This document shows, piece after piece, positions 58,060-64,000 of a stretch of DNA of 64,000 nucleotides. The number at the start of each line of letters is the position of its first letter. Position 1 is the first letter of the stretch. Under the pieces are notes generated by a model. It made no database searches, was not told the origin of the DNA, and saw only the letters and a program-made list of their open reading frames with translations. Source of the stretch: an uncultured Clostridia bacterium. GTDB taxonomy: Bacteria > Bacillota > Clostridia > Oscillospirales > Acutalibacteraceae. The position numbers and the translations under genes were made by a program. The stretch covers positions 1 to 64,000 of the forward strand of contig CANQGK010000015.1 of assembly GCA_947623175.1 (NCBI GenBank), given 5' to 3'.

Positions 58060-60851
58060 GAAACAAAGCGATTACTCGCATAACGGCGTTAATGTGTCTG
58101 CTTGCCATTATACTGTCCGGCTGCGGAAAAGGGAAGGTGAAGGACGTGACAAAAGAGGATACAGAACGTTTTGAACAGATAAATCCGGTGGATAATTCGG
58201 AAGAATTTCCCGCGTCCGCCATGCCGGGCTTTACGTCGGTTTGGCAGCCTGAGGGGGTAAGCTTTTCCGAAAAGGCGCCGGGCGGCGAAAATCTGCCGCT
58301 TATAGGCAGAAAAGCGGATGAAAACACCCCGGTTTTTTCGGATTTTACCGATTTGACCTATCCCGACGAAACGCTCGGCATCACCGGCGATAACCTTACC
58401 GACGCTCAGCTTATTATATGGTCGGAAGGCGGTATGAAGGTGGTACAGCCTCTTAGAAGCGACGATACCAAAATTCAGGCGGTAGTACCGGCGGATATTG
58501 AAAAATCCATGATGATCGTATGGCCGAAAAACAAGAACGGCATCGGATCGCCTATTCGTGTAAATGCGCCCGAAATCTGGTGGTGCGATAAGGATACGCT
58601 TGACGCGAATAATTCCGACGATATGCTCTGCTTTTTCGGAAGCGCATTGTCTATCGAGGGCAAAACCCCGACGGTTCTTGCGGTATATGAGGACGGAAAG
58701 CTGGAAAAGCTTAAAATCACAAATTCAAATCCTTACAAAATAACGACGGAATGTCCGAAAAGCCTGCAAGCCGGAGTTCGTTGTAAATTCTACATTCACA
58801 ACGGTACGGGCGGCGATTACGGCTGGAGCAACCGGGTGATTTTGGACGTGGCGGAAAATACCCTGAAAAAGGAATCCAAGCTGCCTGTTTTTAAGGTGGA
58901 CGATTACGGCGCAAAGTCGGGCGACGGCAAAAGTGACAGCGACGCCATAGACAAGGCGCTTAATGCCGCCAAGAAAAAGGGCGGCGGCGTAATTCGCTTC
59001 GGCAAGGGCGAATATAATATAAGCAAAACCGTCGTTATAGAGGGTGAATACCCAAACGGACTTTATTTCTGCGGGGCGGGAGAAGGAAAGTACGATTTTA
59101 AATCGAACTTGGCGCCGAGCGATTATAAGGCACGCGGCTTATCGGGCGATTATACCCTTATACGCTTTGCCGACCCGAAGCTTATCCCGGATTATACCGT
59201 TCATGTGAAAACCGATAACGTAACGCTAAAGGATATGACGATAAACGGCGCCGACGACGGTATCGCGCATAAATTCAACCTGTTTTTAAGCGGTGAAAAC
59301 ATTACCCTTAAAAACGTAAGACTTATAAAATCGGACGTGCGCGATCTTCAAATGACAAGCGGCAACGACCTTGTTTGCACCACCAATCTTGAAATTGACA
59401 ATTACAGCAAAAATATTACGGTGGAAAATTGTGAATTTCATACCAAGGCGAGCGCTATAAGCATCGGAAATATAGAGGGTATCTGGCCTTGGGGATATTT
59501 CGACAGCAGCAGAACGGTTAAAAACGTCCGGGTTGACGGCTGCGATTTTTACGGCTACACAAATCCTTACACCCATCCGTCGGGAAAGGCTCCGAACGGC
59601 GACGAGGGTGAAATTTCACGCGGAGTCACCGCCATAAACATGGACGGCGCCGTTTTTGAAAACTGCACCTTCCAAGGGTATGACCGCAAAAACTGTCGCC
59701 TGCTTGTAAGAAGCTTTTACATAGGACTTTCCACTAAGCATACCTATATTGCCAACAACGTGATCAAGAACGTCGGTAATATTCCGGGTTCGGGATACGA
59801 CGGCAATACGGGCGAACAAATTTTGTTCCACGGACAGGATGCGATAGGCGGCATTTTCAACGTTACCGAAACAAAAGACAATATCTTGACCGTGCGTACC
59901 GATAATATCTCTTTAAGAGATTCGTCGGGAAATATCATTAAACCGGCGGACACTACCACGAACGCCGGCAGTCGCGTATTTGACGGCTTTGATAAGGGTA
60001 CCTGCGGAGCCGTATACGTCTGCGCGGGCAAGGGAGCGGGGCAGGTTCGAACAGTCACCGCCTACAATACCGGAAAGAATACTGTCGAATTTACGCTCAA
60101 AGAGCCCTTTGCCGTAGATCCGGACGATACCTCCGTGATTACGCTTACCGCGCCGTTTATGGAGAATATCGTATACGGCAACAAAATCGCCAACGACGAG
60201 CCCACCTTAGGCGACGGCTTAAAAACCGGCGGGGTGCTTATTTTCTATGAGCACCACAAAAGTATAATAGCAAACAATGAGATACGCAATCTTGCTTTCG
60301 GTGTAGCAATAAATACCACCTTTAAAATGCCGAGCGTCTGGATTACCGTACGCGACAACGTGATGTCGGGCATGCGAGAGGCTCATAAGGACGCCATGCA
60401 GGGCGGAGATTCCACCTATGACGCCACCTTCTATTGCGATTCGGTACGCAGTAACGCCGGGGAGAGCAACGGTTGGGATAAATATAATATTTGGTATACA
60501 ATAGGCAACGTTTTCAGAAATAACGACTGCTCGGACGGCGATACGGCGGCGGAGCTTACCACCAATCGCTGGAACAAGATAAATCCCGGCTGGAACGAAT
60601 ATCACGGTGAAGAAAAGGGCAATACCATGACCATAATCGAAAACAACCGTTTTGATAAGGTGGCGCAGGGTATCCCGGTGGGAAATCCGGCTTATTGGAG
60701 TCTTATTCGCAACAACACCTTTACCTTTACGGCAAGGTCGGGGTATCTCGCAAGAGAAGTTCTTAACGATCAGGCATGGACTAACTTTAAGCTGTTGTAT
60801 ATTTCAAAAAACAAGATCGTAAGAGACGATAATTATACTGTAAAAAAATAG
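58056..60851 (+). CDS. Lipoprotein TIG-like/beta-helix protein (tandem paralogue of 55363)
   Basis: Lipobox LAIILSGC; TPVFSDFTDLTYPDETLGITGDNLTDAQLIIWSEGGMK; HNGTGGDYGWSNRVIL; VDDYGAKSGDGKSDSDAIDKALNAAKKKGGGVIRFGKGEYN. Confidence 0.8.
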   Translation: MRNKAITRITALMCLLAIILSGCGKGKVKDVTKEDTERFEQINPVDNSEEFPASAMPGFTSVWQPEGVSFSEKAPGGENLPLIGRKADENTPVFSDFTDLTYPDETLGITGDNLTDAQLIIWSEGGMKVVQPLRSDDTKIQAVVPADIEKSMMIVWPKNKNGIGSPIRVNAPEIWWCDKDTLDANNSDDMLCFFGSALSIEGKTPTVLAVYEDGKLEKLKITNSNPYKITTECPKSLQAGVRCKFYIHNGTGGDYGWSNRVILDVAENTLKKESKLPVFKVDDYGAKSGDGKSDSDAIDKALNAAKKKGGGVIRFGKGEYNISKTVVIEGEYPNGLYFCGAGEGKYDFKSNLAPSDYKARGLSGDYTLIRFADPKLIPDYTVHVKTDNVTLKDMTINGADDGIAHKFNLFLSGENITLKNVRLIKSDVRDLQMTSGNDLVCTTNLEIDNYSKNITVENCEFHTKASAISIGNIEGIWPWGYFDSSRTVKNVRVDGCDFYGYTNPYTHPSGKAPNGDEGEISRGVTAINMDGAVFENCTFQGYDRKNCRLLVRSFYIGLSTKHTYIANNVIKNVGNIPGSGYDGNTGEQILFHGQDAIGGIFNVTETKDNILTVRTDNISLRDSSGNIIKPADTTTNAGSRVFDGFDKGTCGAVYVCAGKGAGQVRTVTAYNTGKNTVEFTLKEPFAVDPDDTSVITLTAPFMENIVYGNKIANDEPTLGDGLKTGGVLIFYEHHKSIIANNEIRNLAFGVAINTTFKMPSVWITVRDNVMSGMREAHKDAMQGGDSTYDATFYCDSVRSNAGESNGWDKYNIWYTIGNVFRNNDCSDGDTAAELTTNRWNKINPGWNEYHGEEKGNTMTIIENNRFDKVAQGIPVGNPAYWSLIRNNTFTFTARSGYLAREVLNDQAWTNFKLLYISKNKIVRDDNYTVKK

Positions 60852-60863
60852 GAGGGAGATCCG

Positions 60864-62429
60864 ATGCGGATTGAAAATATGGTGCTCGGCATAGAGCTCG
60901 GCTCTACTCGCATAAAGGCGGTGCTGTTGGACGAAAACAACATTCCTGCCGCCGCGGGGAGTTACGAGTGGGAAAACCGGCTTGTAGACGGTATTTGGAC
61001 CTATAAAATCGACGACGTTCATACGGGTCTCAGAGCCTGTTATGCCGATTTGAAGCAAAATTTTGAGAATAAATATAAAACGCCGCTTGTGACCGTAGGA
61101 GCCATCGGTATTTCCGGTATGATGCACGGATATTTGCCCTTTGATAAGGAGGGTAACCCGCTTGCCGAGTTTCGCACCTGGCGCAATACCGTGACGGGCG
61201 AGGCGGCAAGCAGGCTTACGCGGCTTTTTGACTTTAATATTCCCCAGCGGTGGAGCATCGCTCATTTATATCAGGCGATTTTAAACGGCGAAACGCATGT
61301 TGCAAATATCGCGCGGCTTACTACTCTTTCGGGGTATATTCATTACAGGCTTACGGGGCTTCACGTTATGGGCGTAGGAGAGGCGAGCGGAATGTTTCCC
61401 ATTGCCGGCGACGCTGTTGACTATGACGAATGTATGATTGAAAAATTCGACAAGCTTGTCGATATGCCGTGGAAGCTTCGGGATATTTTGCCAAAGGTGC
61501 TTGCCGCCGGCGAGTGCGCGGGAACGCTGACCGCAAAAGGGGCTGAATTTCTCGATCCGAGCGGAACGCTCAAGCCGGGTATTCCGTTAGCTCCATGTGA
61601 AGGCGACGCCGGAACGGGCATGACGGCGACAAATTCGATAGCCGTGCGAACGGGCAACGTTTCGGCGGGCACTTCGGATTTTGCCATGGTAGTAACCGAA
61701 AAGCCGCTCGGCGTTCACCGTGAAATAGATATGGTAACGACGCCCGCCGGTCGCCCGGTGGCAATGGTGCATTGCAACAATTGCACTTCGGACATTAACG
61801 CCTGGGTTGACCTTTTTTCGCAGTTCGCCGATGCGATAGGCGCTCCGATCCAAAAAGAGGAGCTGTTTACTCTGCTCTTTAATAAAGCGATTGAGGGCGA
61901 CGCCGACTGCGGCGGGCTTTTAAGCTACAACTATTTGTCGGGCGAGGGGATAACTGATTTGGACTCGGGAAGACCCGTATTTTTGCGAACGCCGGACGCG
62001 AAATTCACCCTCGAGAACTTTATGCGCACCCATCTCGTTTCGGCGCTGGCAACGCTTAAAATCGGGCTCGATATACTCACCAAGGAAGAAAACGTACCTA
62101 TCGACCGGCTTTACGGTCACGGAGGATTTTTTAAAACTCCGGGCGTAGGTCAGCGAATTTTGTCGGCGGCGGTGGGAGCCCCCGTATCGGTGACAAAGAC
62201 CGCGGGCGAGGGCGGGCCTTACGGTATGGCGCTGCTTGCGGCGTATATGCTCAAAAAAGAAGAGGGCGAAGCTTTGGAGTATTACCTTGAAACAAAGGTA
62301 TTTAAGGACGCCGAAAGCTCGACGGTCATGGCAAGCGCCGAGGAAATAGAGGGCTTTTCGAAATTTTTGAGCCGATATATAAAAGCGCTGCCGGTTGAAA
62401 AAGCGGCGATTTTGTCGCTTGATGATTGA
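60864..62429 (+). CDS. FGGY-family carbohydrate kinase
   Basis: [75 protein letters not shown]. Confidence 0.88.
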   Translation: MRIENMVLGIELGSTRIKAVLLDENNIPAAAGSYEWENRLVDGIWTYKIDDVHTGLRACYADLKQNFENKYKTPLVTVGAIGISGMMHGYLPFDKEGNPLAEFRTWRNTVTGEAASRLTRLFDFNIPQRWSIAHLYQAILNGETHVANIARLTTLSGYIHYRLTGLHVMGVGEASGMFPIAGDAVDYDECMIEKFDKLVDMPWKLRDILPKVLAAGECAGTLTAKGAEFLDPSGTLKPGIPLAPCEGDAGTGMTATNSIAVRTGNVSAGTSDFAMVVTEKPLGVHREIDMVTTPAGRPVAMVHCNNCTSDINAWVDLFSQFADAIGAPIQKEELFTLLFNKAIEGDADCGGLLSYNYLSGEGITDLDSGRPVFLRTPDAKFTLENFMRTHLVSALATLKIGLDILTKEENVPIDRLYGHGGFFKTPGVGQRILSAAVGAPVSVTKTAGEGGPYGMALLAAYMLKKEEGEALEYYLETKVFKDAESSTVMASAEEIEGFSKFLSRYIKALPVEKAAILSLDD

Positions 62430-62476
62430 TTGCCTTTGAAAAAACATTAATAAAACGGATCATATACCGAAATAAG

Positions 62477-62520
62477 ACAAGGTTTGCACATAATAGCCGC
62501 AGACCTTGTTTTTTATTTTT
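62477..62520 (+). terminator. Rho-independent terminator ending the large locus
   Basis: ACAAGGTTTGC ... GCAGACCTTGT (11 bp, one G-U) followed by TTTTTATTTTTTTATT. Confidence 0.85.
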
Positions 62521-62658
62521 TTATTATAATATAAGTTTTAAATTAAACTTGCAATTGCAGCGGCGTTGTATTATAATTTATTCGTTGCGATTATAAGGCG
62601 GGCTTTAAATTTACGGACCGAAAAGCCGCTTTTAACGGGTAAAAAAGAGAGGTATTTT

Positions 62659-63549
62659 ATGTCAAGCTCAAAAATCAAACTCTATCAACTTGATCCGCAT
62701 ATGAACATCGGCACGACTACCGTGACACTGTCTCAAATGATGTCTTATATTCTTCGTACCGACAACGACGAGCTTATAGTTATCGACGGAGGAACGAGCG
62801 GCGACAGCGAATATCTTTTGAAACGCCTGCGCGATTTGGGAGGCGAAAATCCGACGGTAAAGGCATGGTTTATCACCCATTGCCATTGTGACCATGTCGA
62901 CGCTATGACCGAGCTTTTGAGCCGCGAACCCGCCCCGATTACCGTGGAGCATATTTATCACAATATCCCTTCGAGAGAATGCATAGCAAAATTCGAAAAC
63001 GGCAGTTCCAATGAGACCTTCGACGCGCTGACTTCGGTTTTTGCCAAGCTGCCGGAGCGGGTGTCGCGCCTTAAAACGGGCGATACCTTTAAATTCGGCG
63101 GCGCGGTTTTCGAAGCGCTTTTCGTCCCGTCCTACGAGTACCGTTCCATAAACGGAACTACAGTGGTTTACCGCCTGGAAGCGGCGGGGCAGTCGGTGCT
63201 CTTTTTGGGCGATACGGATCTGCCTTCGGGCAAAGCGCTTGCGGCGGCTGTAGAGCCTGAAAAGTTAAACTGTGATTTTATGCAGCTGGCTCATCACGGG
63301 CAAAGCGGCGTTTCACAGGAGTTTTACCGCAAATTCCCCCCAAAATGTGCTTTGTGGTGCACGCCCGATTGGCTTTGGAACAATGACGCCGGCGAAGGCT
63401 TTGACACCTTCGTATGGGAAACGGTCAAGATCCGCAGGCTTATGAAGGAGCTCGGCGTTAAGAAGCATTTGGTTTCCAAAGACGGGGAGTATTGTATTAC
63501 TTTCCCGATGGATTTTTCCGACGACTCATGGGGAAAGGTCGAGCTTTGA
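62659..63549 (+). CDS. MBL-fold metallo-hydrolase
   Basis: ELIVIDGGTSGDSEYL; AWFITHCHCDHVDAM (HxHxDH); LFLGDTD; LAHHGQSG. ATG 62659 with AGAGAGG RBS. Confidence 0.85.
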   Translation: MSSSKIKLYQLDPHMNIGTTTVTLSQMMSYILRTDNDELIVIDGGTSGDSEYLLKRLRDLGGENPTVKAWFITHCHCDHVDAMTELLSREPAPITVEHIYHNIPSRECIAKFENGSSNETFDALTSVFAKLPERVSRLKTGDTFKFGGAVFEALFVPSYEYRSINGTTVVYRLEAAGQSVLFLGDTDLPSGKALAAAVEPEKLNCDFMQLAHHGQSGVSQEFYRKFPPKCALWCTPDWLWNNDAGEGFDTFVWETVKIRRLMKELGVKKHLVSKDGEYCITFPMDFSDDSWGKVEL

Positions 63550-63613
63550 TTGCAGATTCTAAAAATTATATTTTATCGCAGCGCTTGCGCGTTTTGGAAT
63601 TGAGGAGATATAA

Positions 63614-64000
63614 ATGCCGGAAAACAAGTCGGAAAACCGCCGACAAAATCTAATTATTTTTCTTTGCTGGCTTGTTTACACGGCGGCATACCTTGCAAGA
63701 TACAGCTATAACTCCAATATCACGCTGATAATGGATGATTATAACGTTTCCCACGCCGCCGCAGGGCTTGTCACCACCTTTTTCTTTTTTGCTTACGGAG
63801 CGGGGCAGATTATTAACGGCTGTTTTTGCGGCAGGTATCCCAAAAAACAGCTTATACCGATAGTCTTCGTAATTTCGGGCGTTCTTAATTTTGCTATTTA
63901 CCTGGGAGTGGATTTTGCGCTTTTTAAATATATGTGGCTTATTAACGGATTTGCCGAATCGACACTCTGGTGCTCGCTTATACTCGTATTGAGCCAAAAC
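63614..64000 (+). CDS. MFS transporter (partial, runs off window end)
   Basis: MPENKSENRRQNLIIFLCWLVYTAAYLARYSYNSNITLIMDDYNVSHAAAGLVTTFFFFAYGAGQIINGCFCGRYPKKQLIPIV...; open to the window end, GAGGAG RBS. Confidence 0.75.
   Translation, partial: MPENKSENRRQNLIIFLCWLVYTAAYLARYSYNSNITLIMDDYNVSHAAAGLVTTFFFFAYGAGQIINGCFCGRYPKKQLIPIVFVISGVLNFAIYLGVDFALFKYMWLINGFAESTLWCSLILVLSQN

Noticed and set aside
1-64000. tRNA, rRNA, CRISPR arrays, prophage or complete transposase genes
   Set aside because: None recognised by eye on either strand; a tRNAscan/Infernal/ISfinder run would be needed to exclude small or degenerate ones.

Overview
This window appears to come from a spore-forming Bacillota (class Clostridia-like) chromosome; taxonomy is inferred from spo0A, gene style and dockerins and was not tested. 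It has two halves. (1) ~0.1-14.5 kb is an accessory/mosaic segment. It holds a MITE-like element beside a truncated DUF262/GmrSD-type gene, a secreted dockerin protein followed directly by a cohesin-bearing sortase-anchored protein, radC, an out-of-context spo0A, a GNAT-methyltransferase fusion, a Myb-like-HTH protein plus RecQ, a PIN-winged-helix fusion, a DUF2185 protein and a radC 3' remnant. (2) ~14.6-62.5 kb is one very long collinear Gram-positive polysaccharide-utilisation locus. A divergent AraC regulator is followed by two sugar-ABC permease pairs, two solute-binding proteins (one 957 aa, fused to CBM-like modules), NHL/Yip1 and DUF5696 proteins, five paralogous 'tandem TIG + beta-helix' proteins predicted to sit in different compartments, large surface proteins built from a repeated NGDFSxGLxYW module, a GH94-like phosphorylase, GH116-like and GH110-like enzymes, two esterases and an FGGY kinase, ending at a strong terminator. 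The most striking signals are a 1,934-bp apparently identical duplication (34119-36052 = 42440-44373) inside two otherwise different dockerin proteins, and the five-member TIG/beta-helix family. No tRNA, rRNA or CRISPR array was recognised. All family calls come from reading motifs in the translations, without database searches.
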